Shown: one piece after another, positions 1-10,200 of the stretch
Layout of the letters: the number at the start of each line of letters is the position of its first letter
How positions within the stretch are numbered: position 1 is the first letter of the stretch
Position numbers and translations under genes: made by a program
From: Clostridium sp. LS
GTDB lineage: Bacteria; Bacillota; Clostridia; Clostridiales; Clostridiaceae
DNA: 49,853 bases
NCBI RefSeq assembly: GCF_002760435.1
Contig: NZ_AUUU01000195.1
Coordinates: forward strand, 1-49,853
Direction: 5' to 3'
Notes under the pieces: generated by a model
Seen by the model: the letters and a program-made list of their open reading frames with translations, nothing else
What the model was told of the DNA's origin: nothing
The model's database searches: none

Positions 1-193
1 ATGAGCAGAGAACCCAAATCTATGATTTGGTGTGAATCGCTTACTCAGCGAGCGTAGCGAGTCGAGCTTCCCATGATGGAAAATAGGCTGGCAAATGGAC
101 TTGTTACTTATTTGATTGTGCCTTAATATATAATATACGCTATAGTATATTATATATTAATTTTAGAATACCTTTAAATTACGTGAATGAACT
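1..193. other. Intergenic end region with GC-rich inverted repeat
   Basis: No gene recognised. Positions 14-30 form a small hairpin (CCAAATC, loop TAT, GATTTGG). Positions 44-66 are unusually GC-rich for this genome and nearly self-complementary (CAGCGAGCGTAGCGAG). This looks like a dispersed intergenic repeat rather than coding sequence; the ATG at position 1 opens only an 18-codon frame. Confidence 0.4.
123..160. terminator. Perfect 16-bp AT-rich hairpin downstream of lonB
   Basis: TTAATATATAATATAC at 123-138 pairs perfectly with 145-160 around a 6-base loop. It lies just beyond the lonB stop codon. The T-run follows the stem on the plus strand only, so as a lonB terminator it is imperfect; it may also serve a plus-strand transcript entering from the left. 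Confidence 0.45.
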
Positions 194-1864
194 TTATAAT
201 TTTATATTACCTTCGGCTGATAATATTTCTCTATCATTTTCGCAAGTAATTTCCTTGTCCTCGAGAGCAATTTTTATTACCTCTCTAAAATTTGATACTG
301 GAATTATGTTTATTTCACATAATTCATTTAAGCTTTCATCATAATTATCTTGCGGAATAATTACTTTTTGTGCACCTGCTTTAAAAGCTGCAGTTATCTT
401 TGCTTTTACGCCTCCTATAGCTTTAACAGCTCCTAATATGCTTATCTCACCAGTCATTGCAACAAATTTATTCACTTTCTGCTTTGTTATTGCACTGTAT
501 ATTGCAGTTGCAATACTTATCCCTGCTGATGGGCCATCAACTGGCATACCTCCAGGTATATTAACATGTATATCATATTTATCACTGCATAAATCAAATA
601 GATTATCTAAAACGGTAAGTACATTTTGTACTGATGCATAAGCTGTACTTTTCATCTTTATCTTCTTATTATTAGTAGTAATTTCTTCTTCCTCAACTAT
701 TCCTGTTACCTTAAGCTCTCCTCTTCTTTCCGTAACTCTCTTACAACTAACTTCAAGTGGCATTAACATACCAATATTGGCACCATATACCGCTAATCCA
801 TTTACAACTCCCACCTTTGATTTAACTGGGATTTTATTATCAACGATCTTATTATACTGGCCATTTTCTAATACCCATTTAATATCTTCTAATATTATTT
901 CTTTTCTTTTTTCATTTATTGCAATACCAGAAGCCAATTGAATTAAATTTAATACTTCTCTACCGTTAGTACAATATTTACTCACTTCTTTAATTCCATC
1001 ATCTGTAATTTCAAGCCCGACCTTATTAACACAATTTTCTGCAATTTTCTCTATTTCCTCAGGCGACAATGCCCTAAAAAATATTTCTACACACCTAGAT
1101 CTTATTGCTGGTATTATCTCTTCAGGTGACCTTGTTGTTGCTCCAATTAATCTAAAATCTGCAGGAAGGCCATTCTCAAATACTTCCTTTATGTACTTAG
1201 GCATATTTGCATCCTCAGAACTATAATACGAACTATCTAAAAATACTTTTCTATCTTCTAATACTTTTAAGAGTTTATTTAATTCAATTGGATGAAGTTC
1301 TCCAATTTCATCTAAAAATAGTATTCCACCATGAGCCTTAGTTACTGCACCAGGTTTTGGTTGAGGAATTCCAGCAATACCCAACGAACCAGCTCCTTGA
1401 TATATTGGATCATGAACTGATCCGATAAGTGGATCAGCTATTCCTCTTTCATCAAATCTCAAAGTAGTTGCATCTATTTCAACAAACTTTGATTTTTCTG
1501 TAAATGGTGATAGAGTTGATTTGCACGCTTCTTCTAATACTAATCGTGCAGCTGCAGTTTTGCCCACTCCTGGAGGACCATAAATTATGACATGTTGAGG
1601 ATTAGGTCCACATAGAGCTGCCTTCAAAGCTTTTATCCCCTTTTCTTGACCTATTATTTCATCAAATGTTGAAGGTCTGCTCTTTTCTGTTAAAGGCTTA
1701 GATAAGCTTATCTGTCTTAGTTTATTCAAATTATTCAACTCTTTAGTACTCTCTCTATCAATTACAATCTCTCTATTTCTTTGGGGTTTGTTTATTGCAT
1801 TACACATAACATAAACCATAAGTATAAGAACTATTATTTGAAAAATCATTAATATATTTGCCAT
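194..1864 (-). CDS. lonB: ATP-dependent protease LonB, membrane-anchored
   Basis: A 556-residue LonB-type protease that would degrade unfolded or regulatory proteins using ATP at the inner face of the membrane. Residues 4-20 form one hydrophobic N-terminal segment. The AAA+ module has Walker A GPPGVGKT at 96-103 and Walker B LFLDEIGE at 182-189. The C-terminal Lon protease domain has the catalytic Ser446 in DGPSAG and Lys489 in GGVKAK. There is no Lon substrate-binding N domain, which fits LonB rather than LonA. It is the last gene of the tig-clpP-clpX-lonB cluster but is separated from clpX by a strong terminator and 312 bases, so it probably has its own promoter. The start at 1864 lacks a good ribosome site and an in-frame stop lies just upstream; a strong SD-like AGGAGG sits about 80 bases upstream with no start codon after it. 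Confidence 0.95.
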   Translation of the reverse strand: MANILMIFQIIVLILMVYVMCNAINKPQRNREIVIDRESTKELNNLNKLRQISLSKPLTEKSRPSTFDEIIGQEKGIKALKAALCGPNPQHVIIYGPPGVGKTAAARLVLEEACKSTLSPFTEKSKFVEIDATTLRFDERGIADPLIGSVHDPIYQGAGSLGIAGIPQPKPGAVTKAHGGILFLDEIGELHPIELNKLLKVLEDRKVFLDSSYYSSEDANMPKYIKEVFENGLPADFRLIGATTRSPEEIIPAIRSRCVEIFFRALSPEEIEKIAENCVNKVGLEITDDGIKEVSKYCTNGREVLNLIQLASGIAINEKRKEIILEDIKWVLENGQYNKIVDNKIPVKSKVGVVNGLAVYGANIGMLMPLEVSCKRVTERRGELKVTGIVEEEEITTNNKKIKMKSTAYASVQNVLTVLDNLFDLCSDKYDIHVNIPGGMPVDGPSAGISIATAIYSAITKQKVNKFVAMTGEISILGAVKAIGGVKAKITAAFKAGAQKVIIPQDNYDESLNELCEINIIPVSNFREVIKIALEDKEITCENDREILSAEGNIKL

Positions 1865-2125
1865 ATCTTTATAATATATTTACATTTAATAATAAACCAA
1901 CTATATTTTATGATTTATTACACTAATCGTAAATATATTTTTCCTCCTTTTATTATTGCTAATAGTATTATTTGCTTAATATTGCAAATATATTCTTGAT
2001 TTATAAATATATTTAAGAATAACCATATTATTTTGTAAATTCTAGAATTCAATTCTAGAATTTTATTCATTTGGGCTATCAAGTTGATAATATATTTGTT
2101 CTTGTAATTTTATTAGTAAACACAT

Positions 2126-2163
2126 AAAATAAACCAGCATGAAATCATATGCTGGTTTATTTT
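2126..2163 (-). terminator. Terminator after clpX
   Basis: AAAATAAACCAGCAT (2126-2140) pairs perfectly with 2149-2163 around an 8-base loop. A-tracts on one side and T-tracts on the other let it work in both directions. It lies 14 bases beyond the clpX stop codon. Confidence 0.85.
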
Positions 2164-2176
2164 GAATTTATAAAAA

Positions 2177-3466
2177 TTATGCTGATTCAATATCTTTTTT
2201 AGTTCTAGCTTTAACTAAAGTAGGTCGAATTTTACCTTCTTCTACTCTTTCAATCTTAGGCGCTTTTTTATCTTTAATAGCATCTTCAGTTATAGTAACC
2301 TTTGTTATTCTATTATCAGAAGGTATTTCATACATAACTTCATTCATAATATCTTCTATAATGGCTCTTAGTCCTCTAGCACCTGTTTCTCTGCTTATAG
2401 CCTCTTCTGCAATTGCATTTAAAGAATTATCATCAAATTCTAATTTAACATCATCAAGCTCAAATAATTTCTTATATTGCTTTACAAGAGCGTTTTTAGG
2501 TTTAGTTAAAATTTGAATTAATGCATCTTTATCTAAAGATTCTAATGTAACAAGTATTGGAAGCCTCCCAACAAATTCTGGAATCAAACCAAATTTCAAT
2601 AGATCTGCAGGCATAATTTCTTTAAGCAAGCTTCCAACATCTTTTTCGTTTTTAGCTTGGATTTTTGCGCCAAATCCCATTGAACTTTTTCTTGTTCTAT
2701 TCTCAATTATTTTATCTACTCCATCAAAAGCTCCACCACAAATAAATAATATATTAGAAGTATTTATTTGTATGAATTCTTGATGAGGATGCTTTCTTCC
2801 GCCTTGAGGAGGAACTGAGGCAACTGTTCCTTCTAATATTTTTAATAGTGCTTGCTGAACACCTTCTCCTGATACATCACGAGTAATAGATGGATTTTCT
2901 GATTTTCTTGCAATCTTATCTATTTCATCAATATATATTATTCCTCTTTCAGCTTTCTCTACATCATAATCAGCATTTTGTATTAATTTAAGAAGAATAT
3001 TTTCTACATCTTCTCCAACATACCCTGCTTCAGTTAATGTTGTAGCATCAGCTATTGCAAAAGGTACATTTAAAAATCTTGCTAAAGTTTGAGCAAGTAA
3101 TGTTTTACCTGAACCTGTTGGACCTAGTAATAAAATATTGCTCTTAGATAATTCAACATCTATATCTTCTTTATTAGTATTAATTCTTTTATAATGATTA
3201 TAAACTGCAACTGCTAAAGATTTTTTTGCTCTTTCTTGCCCAATAACATAAGAATCTAAATATTCTTTAATTTCATTTGGTTTTGGGACACTTTTAGGAT
3301 CAAAATCAACAGTTTCTTGGAATTCATCTGCAATAATTTCAGAACATAAATCAATACATTCATCACAAATATATACTCCTGGCCCTGCAATCAATCTTTT
3401 TACTTGCTCTTGGGTCTTACCACAAAAAGAACACTTTAACTGTTTCTTTTCATCATACTTAGCCAT
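2177..3466 (-). CDS. clpX: ClpX, ATPase subunit of the ClpXP protease
   Basis: A 429-residue AAA+ unfoldase that recognises substrates and feeds them into ClpP in the cytosol. The N-terminal C4 zinc finger has Cys12, Cys15, Cys34 and Cys37. Walker A is GPTGSGKT at 115-122, and the Walker B region reads IIYIDEIDKIA. The loop that docks on ClpP reads SMGFGAK, an MGF variant of the usual IGF tripeptide. It lies 39 bases downstream of clpP, and its start has the SD GAGGTGA. Length and motifs are normal for the family. No CIRCE or CtsR operator was found near it. Confidence 0.98.
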   Translation of the reverse strand: MAKYDEKKQLKCSFCGKTQEQVKRLIAGPGVYICDECIDLCSEIIADEFQETVDFDPKSVPKPNEIKEYLDSYVIGQERAKKSLAVAVYNHYKRINTNKEDIDVELSKSNILLLGPTGSGKTLLAQTLARFLNVPFAIADATTLTEAGYVGEDVENILLKLIQNADYDVEKAERGIIYIDEIDKIARKSENPSITRDVSGEGVQQALLKILEGTVASVPPQGGRKHPHQEFIQINTSNILFICGGAFDGVDKIIENRTRKSSMGFGAKIQAKNEKDVGSLLKEIMPADLLKFGLIPEFVGRLPILVTLESLDKDALIQILTKPKNALVKQYKKLFELDDVKLEFDDNSLNAIAEEAISRETGARGLRAIIEDIMNEVMYEIPSDNRITKVTITEDAIKDKKAPKIERVEEGKIRPTLVKARTKKDIESA

Positions 3467-3505
3467 ATACTCACCTCACTTAATCAATAAATCAAAACTT
3501 TAATC

Positions 3506-4105
3506 TTATTTATCTTTTCCTATTTTATGATTAGTTATTACGTCATCTATTAATCCATAAGCTTTAGCTTCTTCAGCAGTCATGAAATTATCTCTTTCAA
3601 CATCTGCTTTAATTGTTTCTAAAGGCTTACCTGTATTCTCACTTAAAATTCTATTTAAAGTATCTTTCATTTTTAATATTCTCTTTGCATGAATTTCAAA
3701 ATCTGTTGCTTGACCTTGGAACCCGCCTAATGGTTGGTGTATCATAACTTCAGCATTTGGAAGTGCAAATCTCTTTCCTTTTGCTCCAGATGAAAGTAAA
3801 AACGCTCCCATAGAAGCTGCCATACCAATGCATATTGTTGAAACATCACATTTTATATATTGCATAGTATCATAAATTGCATTCCCAGCCGTTATTGATC
3901 CTCCTGGACTATTTATATATAAATAGATATCCTTATCAGGATCTTCACTTTCTAAAAAGATTAATTGTGCCACTATTAAATTAGCACTATCATCATTAAC
4001 TTCACCACTTAACATAATTATTCTTTCTTTTAACAATCTAGAAAATATATCATAGGAGCGTTCTCCTCTACTTGTTTGCTCTACGACCATTGGAATTAAT
4101 CCCAT
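3506..4105 (-). CDS. clpP: ClpP, proteolytic subunit of Clp protease
   Basis: A 199-residue serine peptidase that assembles into the tetradecameric barrel used by ClpX and other Clp ATPases. The catalytic triad is visible: Ser98 in GMAASMGA, His123 in MIHQPLGG and Asp172 in ERDNFM. The conserved INSPGGS segment of the oligomer handle is at 65-71. The start at 4105 has a strong SD (AAAGGAGG). It is transcribed after tig and before clpX, the usual clostridial order. Confidence 0.98.
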   Translation of the reverse strand: MGLIPMVVEQTSRGERSYDIFSRLLKERIIMLSGEVNDDSANLIVAQLIFLESEDPDKDIYLYINSPGGSITAGNAIYDTMQYIKCDVSTICIGMAASMGAFLLSSGAKGKRFALPNAEVMIHQPLGGFQGQATDFEIHAKRILKMKDTLNRILSENTGKPLETIKADVERDNFMTAEEAKAYGLIDDVITNHKIGKDK

Positions 4106-4188
4106 GTAAATCCTCCTTTAACTCTTATACTTTTCCCTAATTTTAATTATATCGTTATTTTATTAGTTTGTTAATTAGTATTTGAATA

Positions 4189-4217
4189 AATTGCCAGAAA
4201 TTTTTATCCTGGCAATT
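4189..4217 (-). other. Hairpin between tig and clpP
   Basis: AATTGCCAG (4189-4197) pairs with CTGGCAATT (4209-4217), giving a 9-bp stem without a T-run on the minus strand. It may be a weak attenuator or an RNA-processing site between tig and clpP. Confidence 0.4.
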
Positions 4218-4258
4218 ATTAATTCATATACTTATTTTATATTATATCTCAAAATAAA

Positions 4259-5542
4259 TTATTTGCAATTTTCTTTTATAAATTTAAGAGTATTCTCTAA
4301 AACTATATCTTTTTCAATCATATTCTTTTGAGATTTAGCTAAAATTTTAGCCATTTTTTCTGGATCTTTAGGTCCATATATTTTTCCAAGTTCTAAAGCT
4401 CTTGCGTTTATTTCTTCTTCAGTAGCCTTAATATCTTCTGCTTTAGCTATTGCTTCAAGAACTAAATCTGCTTTAACTTTTCTTTCAGCGTTTTCTTTCA
4501 TGAATTCTCTCATTTTTTCAGTTGTATTACCAGTAAATTCCATGTATTGTTCTAAACTTAATCCTTGATATTTTAATCTTTGTTCAAGATCTTGCATCAT
4601 AGAATCAATTTCTTTATCTACCATAACTTCAGGAATATCCATCTTAGAGTTTTCAATTGCAGCAGTAATAACAGCCTCTTCAAATTCTCTTTCAGCTTTT
4701 TCATCATTATTTTTTTCTAATGTCTTTTTAAGATTTTCTTTTAACTCTTCAAAAGAATCAACTGCAGAAACATCTTTAGCAAATTCATCATCTAATTCTG
4801 GTAATTCTTTAACTTTGATAGCCTTGATTTCAACTTCAAACATTGCAGGCTTTCCGTTTAATTCTTCTTTTCCATAAGCTTCTGGGAAAGTAACATTTAC
4901 TTCTTTTTTATCCCCTACAGCTAAACCAATTAACTGATCTTCAAAGTTATCAATGAAAGTACCTGAACCGATTTCTAAAGAATAATCGCTTCCTTCTCCG
5001 CCTTCAAAAGCAACACCTTCTATGTATCCTTTAAAGTCAATAACAGCTATATCACCTTTTTCAATATTTCCTTCTTTTTTAGTTTCTATTCTAGCATTTT
5101 TTTCTTGCATATCTTTTATTTGCTTATCTATTTCACTAGCTTCAACTTCATAAACAGGTTTCTTTATATCTAAACCTTTATATTCACCTAATTCTATTTC
5201 AGGATAAGTAGTAACTGTTGCAGTATAAACTAATTCTTTACCTTCTCCTAATTCTACTACATCGATTTGTGGGTAGTCTACTGGTCTGATATTTTCAGTA
5301 TTTAATGCTTCTGGATATGATTCTTCAATTGCAATGTTAACAGCATCATCATAGAAAACTTCTACTCCATAGAATTTTTTAACCATTGCCATCGGAACTT
5401 TTCCTTTTCTGAATCCTGGTATATTATATCTGCTCTTATTCTTATTATAAGCTTTTGATAATGCCGCATCAAATTTTTCAGCTTCAACCCTTATCTCTAA
5501 TTTAATAACATTCGTTTCTATTTTTTCCACTTTAGCTTTCAT
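4259..5542 (-). CDS. tig: Trigger factor, ribosome-bound chaperone and prolyl isomerase
   Basis: A 427-residue trigger factor that binds the ribosome at the nascent-chain exit and helps new proteins fold. The ribosome-binding signature GFRKGKVP lies near residues 44-51, followed by an FKBP-type isomerase domain near 150-245 (VIDFKGYIEG, FEGGEGSDYSLEIGSG) and the helical C-terminal chaperone arms. The reading frame could extend to 5617, but that would overlap the promoter. The start at 5542 follows AGGAGG and gives the usual family N-terminus MKAKVEKI. First gene of the tig-clpP-clpX transcript. Confidence 0.96.
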   Translation of the reverse strand: MKAKVEKIETNVIKLEIRVEAEKFDAALSKAYNKNKSRYNIPGFRKGKVPMAMVKKFYGVEVFYDDAVNIAIEESYPEALNTENIRPVDYPQIDVVELGEGKELVYTATVTTYPEIELGEYKGLDIKKPVYEVEASEIDKQIKDMQEKNARIETKKEGNIEKGDIAVIDFKGYIEGVAFEGGEGSDYSLEIGSGTFIDNFEDQLIGLAVGDKKEVNVTFPEAYGKEELNGKPAMFEVEIKAIKVKELPELDDEFAKDVSAVDSFEELKENLKKTLEKNNDEKAEREFEEAVITAAIENSKMDIPEVMVDKEIDSMMQDLEQRLKYQGLSLEQYMEFTGNTTEKMREFMKENAERKVKADLVLEAIAKAEDIKATEEEINARALELGKIYGPKDPEKMAKILAKSQKNMIEKDIVLENTLKFIKENCK

Positions 5543-5587
5543 TTTATTCTTTCCTCCTAAATAGTGTGCATCTAATTTAACTAAGTC

Positions 5588-5617
5588 ATTATACCATAAA
5601 CCTTTAAATCTTATCAA
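5588..5617 (-). promoter_or_regulatory. Sigma-A type promoter of tig-clpP-clpX
   Basis: Read on the minus strand, TTGATA (5612-5617), an 18-base spacer and a perfect TATAAT (5588-5593) precede the tig SD and start by a leader of about 40 bases. It separates tig from the upstream 5638-6459 gene and settles the choice of tig start. Confidence 0.75.
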
Positions 5618-5637
5618 ATAATTTATTATTATTATCT

Positions 5638-6459
5638 TTATTGAATATAATTTCCATTTACATCTATATAATATATCTTACCATCAACAGTAACTTTTAT
5701 TCCTTTTTCTTCTTTGGTTCCGATTTGTATATTTGCGCCTGATAATTCCCAAAATATTTTATCTTCATTAGTTTTAACATTAGTCATCCACAAATATTGT
5801 TTTGTAGACGAACTTCCAAAATACGGCCTATTACTTACAAAAATCATATTGTCTTCATTTATAAATTTAGGATTTGCATTCCATAAATATTGTGGTTGAG
5901 TTTGCATAGTAGCTTCTTTTGTAAAAACACTCCCGCTAGTAGAAACGTATTGATCCTTTGATACTATTTTATTAGTACCATCATCTACATTATATAATGT
6001 AATTACTGAGTTTTTATCTGCTATAATCATTTGTTTTCCTGATGTACTAATATCAAAGCTTATGTCTTTATCAGAACTATCTAAAGTTTTAAATATCTTT
6101 CCACTATTAGTATCATTTATATAAATCGCTTTTGCAGCATTTCCACTTGCTAATGTAATATTTAGATATTCTTCTGCAGGCTTTTGCGGCTCTTCTTTTG
6201 CTTCTTCTTTATTTATAGTTCTGTCATTAACAGATTCCTTTTTTTCAACTTCACTTTTCTCTGAAACAGCAGTATTATCACTATCAATCCAGGCTTGTAT
6301 ATTCTTCTTAATATTCGAAAAATCGATAGGATAGTATACAACCTTAATTGCTAGTGCTGATATTACTAAAATTATAACAATTGAAGTCACTAAAATGTTT
6401 CTTCTTCTTCTCCTCATTTTCTTTTGATATTCTCTACTAAAAATACTTGGTTTTCCCAA
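5638..6459 (-). CDS. Uncharacterised membrane-anchored extracytoplasmic protein
   Basis: About 273 residues, not recognised as a named family. The N-terminus is basic (RRRRRN), followed by one transmembrane helix near residues 22-41 and a Lys/Glu-rich linker. A C-terminal region of about 170 residues is rich in beta-strand-like repeats with Trp/Tyr/Asn (such as YLWNANPKF and YLWMTNVKT), reminiscent of a partial beta-propeller. It is probably anchored in the membrane with the folded part outside. TTG at 6459 is preferred because GGAGGGG lies 7 bases upstream; the frame also opens at 6474 inside that SD. It ends only about 20 bases before the tig promoter. Confidence 0.7.
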   Translation of the reverse strand: MGKPSIFSREYQKKMRRRRRNILVTSIVIILVISALAIKVVYYPIDFSNIKKNIQAWIDSDNTAVSEKSEVEKKESVNDRTINKEEAKEEPQKPAEEYLNITLASGNAAKAIYINDTNSGKIFKTLDSSDKDISFDISTSGKQMIIADKNSVITLYNVDDGTNKIVSKDQYVSTSGSVFTKEATMQTQPQYLWNANPKFINEDNMIFVSNRPYFGSSSTKQYLWMTNVKTNEDKIFWELSGANIQIGTKEEKGIKVTVDGKIYYIDVNGNYIQ

Positions 6460-6587
6460 AGATGGCCCCTCCAACTCTTTTTAATTTACTGCAAAATAAT
6501 AAACATATTTATTATATATTATTCCTTTTCATAAATCTACAATATATTTCTTATATTTATATTAATAAAAACATAAATATAAAGCTA

Positions 6588-6782
6588 TTACTTTTTGCAG
6601 CTATTTTTGTTCTTACATTTATCGCATTTACTTTTTTTTGTATCTCCTTTTAAGCAGCATCCTCCACACTGCAATAGTCCTTCTTTTCTTAATTCCTCTG
6701 GCGTAAGTTTATAAACATTTTCTGAGTATTCTTCATATTCTATTGTATTTTTTAATAAATCTTCTTTATAAATTTTAATCAT
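6588..6782 (-). CDS. Small cysteine-rich protein
   Basis: A 64-residue soluble protein. The N-terminal half is acidic (DLLKNTIEYEEYSENVYKLT). The C-terminal half is lysine-rich with six cysteines in CGGCC, CDKC and a final C, suggesting a small metal-binding knuckle. The ATG at 6782 is chosen because AGGAGA lies upstream at the proper distance; the frame remains open to 6800. The family is not recognised. The partly overlapping plus-strand frame here looks like a shadow. Confidence 0.65.
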   Translation of the reverse strand: MIKIYKEDLLKNTIEYEEYSENVYKLTPEELRKEGLLQCGGCCLKGDTKKSKCDKCKNKNSCKK

Positions 6783-6800
6783 ATTTTTTCTCCTGTACAT

Positions 6801-7222
6801 ACTTCTTATTTTTTATGCTAATTATAATATATAATTCTTGTCTACTGTTAGAAGTTAATTTTAACATACCTATAAGATTCAGACTTTAAAGCCTATATTT
6901 AACTTTACCAATATATGATTTTATCATAACAAAATATATTATATAGTTTTTATTTTATGAATTTATTTTATAAAATAAAATTTTTGTTTGTTTTTACAAA
7001 ATTTCTCAATCACCTTTTAGTTTTTAATGTCGTAATATAAAAAATCATTTGTTTTTTCATTAGTTTATTATATAATAAATTTAGTAATAAAATTTATGCC
7101 CATATACTTTACAGTATATTGCTGTAAAGTTTTATAAACCCACATTATTATATGTTCATTTACTCCCTTTCTCAAATGAACATACGAAAACCTGTACTAT
7201 ATCATACAGGTTTTCTTTTTAC
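6801..7222. other. Intergenic region with three consecutive hairpins
   Basis: 422 bases without a supported gene. Positions 7106-7130 (9-bp stem), 7151-7184 (11-bp stem) and 7187-7214 (10-bp stem) form three separate perfect hairpins within 110 bases. The third lies directly beyond the stop codon of the 1067-residue cyclase gene and has TTTTCTTTTT on the plus side, so it may be a terminator. The other two are unexplained. The left part (6830-7100) is plain AT-rich sequence. Confidence 0.6.
7187..7214 (-). terminator. Terminator-like hairpin after the GGDEF gene
   Basis: AAAACCTGTA (7187-7196), an 8-base loop and TACAGGTTTT (7205-7214). It is 9 bases beyond the stop of the minus-strand gene. 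The minus-strand tail is short (TTTTCG), so termination may depend on the neighbouring hairpins. Confidence 0.6.
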
Positions 7223-10200
7223 TTATCTAATATACTCATATCTGTTTTTGCCTAGCCTTTTAGCTTTATATAAACATTTATCTGCATTGTCTATAAATTC
7301 ACTTATATTTAACTTTTCATTGAGATAACTATGTGAAATTCCAATAGAGCACGAAAGTAAATTTTTTGTAGGAATATCTATCTTACTTCCTAAAACTTTG
7401 TTAATTTTCTTTTTAAAACCATCTTCTGCCTCAAGTTTATCATAAATTTTTTTAACTACCTTTATTGCTTTTTTTTCATCGCATTCTTCAAGAAGTAATA
7501 AAAATTCGTCGCCACCATATCTAATGGCTGAACTTTTCTTAATTAATACGGTTTTTAAAATCTCCCCAAACCATATTAATACATAATCCCCTACTGTATG
7601 TCCAAAATTGTCATTGTAATATTTAAAATTATCTAAGTCTATATAGAATAAATACAGACTTGCATTATAGCTTTTAATATCATCTTTACTCGCCTCAATT
7701 AAATTAGACATTCTATTATAAAAATATTGTCTATTAAATAAGCCAGTAAGCATATCAGTTGATACACTTGCTATTAATTTTTCTTGAGTTTGTATTTTTT
7801 GAATTGTTTCGCTTAATTGTCTAATAACAATGTTAATTATTCTTAAATTTGAGGAATTTAAAATTATGTTATTATTTACCAAATCATTATCTATCTGAGT
7901 GGCGCATAAATACACTACTTTTAATTTATCATTCTTTATAATCGGAATATATATTAATGATTTTATCTTTTCACTAGTTATATCTTCTATATAGCTATTT
8001 AACTGCACATTTTCATTTGATACAAATGGTAATTTATAGTTACAAATAATTGATTCTAAATATTTAAGCCTATGGTTTAATATCTTCCTCTTATCGCTTG
8101 AATACATTATCTGTGGCGCATTATTATCATATAATATTAATAAAGAATAATGTAATGAAAATTTATTCTCCAATAAAGTTAAACAACTACTTATCATGTC
8201 CTCATTATTATCTGAAGATGCTAGTATTTCTTGAAAATTGTTAATAAAATTAATTTCTTCCACCTTATCATTTAATAGTCTAATAGAAGCTTCCTGCTTA
8301 GCGGCTTCACTTATCCATGTAAGCTCTGACAAATAACTTCCAAAATTATAGTTTTCACTTTCTTTACCCTGAAGTAAATTTAGATAATATTCCAAACAAT
8401 TCTCTCTACAGTAATTGTACCCTCTACGTATAATGCTATCTGAATCAAGAAACTTTCCACATTTTATTAATAGCTGCTGATATTCCAAAGTAAATTTTGG
8501 ATATAAACATTTTAACGACCCCTTAATTTTACAGAGGTGGAACCAAGCTTCTTGGAAAAATTCTTCTGCCTTATCTAACTTCCCTTCTTTTCTGAGCAGC
8601 AACCCTTGTGTAAAATTATTCAAAAAGTATTCATCATCATCCTCATAAAATTTATTTGGACTAATAACAGTCTGCATCTTAGATAAAAAAGAATAGCTTT
8701 TATATGAATTTCCTAAAAAAAAGTGGTTCAGTGCAATAATTCCGTATATTCTTGATAATGTTGTTAATCTTAGTCGTGATAATTTTAGTTCTTTGATTAC
8801 TGATAATAAAATTTCTAATTGCTTTTCAGCCGAAATATAATCTGAGACCAATATTGCATTTATGCTTTTATTAACTAATGTAATACATATCTCATCAAAA
8901 TTCCATTCAGTTTTTAAATGTTGAAGAGCTTTATCATAATATTTATTAGCATCTTTATATTTTCCAGCTGTTAAATAGTAATATCCAATGCCATTATAAG
9001 TTTGAGCCAATCTGAAATCATCCTTCATTTCTATTAATAGCTTCTCAACTTTTTCATAATATTGATTACTAACGTTATGAAAGCCATTAACAGCGTAGAC
9101 AAGTGCAGTTTTTAAATGAGCAGATAAGATACAATTCTCATTTTTTAATTCTTCAGCCAAAGCATGGCCTTGATTATAATAATCTTCTCTCTGATCACTT
9201 GGCCCTCTAAAAGATAGTGAGTTAAAACTATGAGTCAGAAAATATGCCAATGAATTTTTCTTATTATACATCTTTGCCAAAGTAATGAATTCTTCTTCAA
9301 AACCCAAATTTTCTATGGTTGTCCTATATTTGCCCAACTCATTAATCCAAAAAAGTAATTCATATGCTTTAAGTTTTAAATAATTATTTTTAATTTTTAT
9401 AGAAATTTTATAACTCTTTTTTGCAAATTCTTCTGCCGAACTGAATTCCCGTTTTAAAATATCTAACATTGATAATCTTTGATATGCTTTAATTTTCAAA
9501 CGTTCATTATTTAATTCAACCGCTTTATTAAGTAGCAAATCATAATATATATATGCATTATGATAATCATCTTTCAATAAATATATATCACCCAATCTAC
9601 TAAATATGGACTCCAATTCTTTATCTTCTATTAATCTTTCATTCTTTTTTATGACTTCATACCTTTTATTAAAACAGTAGAGTGCTTCATCTAGTGCTAA
9701 AAATTGATAATAATTTTCTCCGGCATTTAAAAAGTTAATCTCAGAGTCATTCTGACTACTTAGTACATTCTCTAATTCCTCATTCTTTTGATTGCTATCT
9801 ACCTGTAATAATGAATATCCAGCTTCAACGGTCTCAATAAAGTTTTCAAACTCATCTTGCATTTCGCTCTTATAATATGTATAAGTACTAATAGTTAAAA
9901 TAAATCGAAAATTATATGTTTTCTCATTCTCAACCAGCCATTTTAACCACTGCAACGAAGAGTATGGCATATAATTTATGTTCTCAAACAATACAAAAAC
10001 TTTGCTCTCATCACTATATTTATTAAAGATATTGAAAAACGATTGGTACAGTTTATTTTTTTCATATTGATAATCGAAAGGAATCATTTCTTCCTCTCTA
10101 GATGCTAAGCCATTACTTATAAAACTGTAAAATACATTTCTTTGACTTGGATATATACTATTTGAATCTAGAAAATCCGATGCCGTTCCTCCTGATTTTA

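Noticed and set aside
1..57. ATG at position 1 as a gene start
   Set aside because: The frame closes after 18 codons inside a GC-rich repeat and has no visible ribosome site.
2041..2065. TTCTAGAATT palindrome as a heat-shock operator
   Set aside because: It is an A/T-type palindrome between clpX and lonB and matches neither CIRCE (TTAGCACTC-N9-GAGTGCTAA) nor the CtsR heptamer repeat. It stays an unexplained inverted repeat.
5543..5617. Longer trigger factor starting at 5617
   Set aside because: The extension would run through the promoter at 5588-5617, and the shorter form has AGGAGG and the standard N-terminus.
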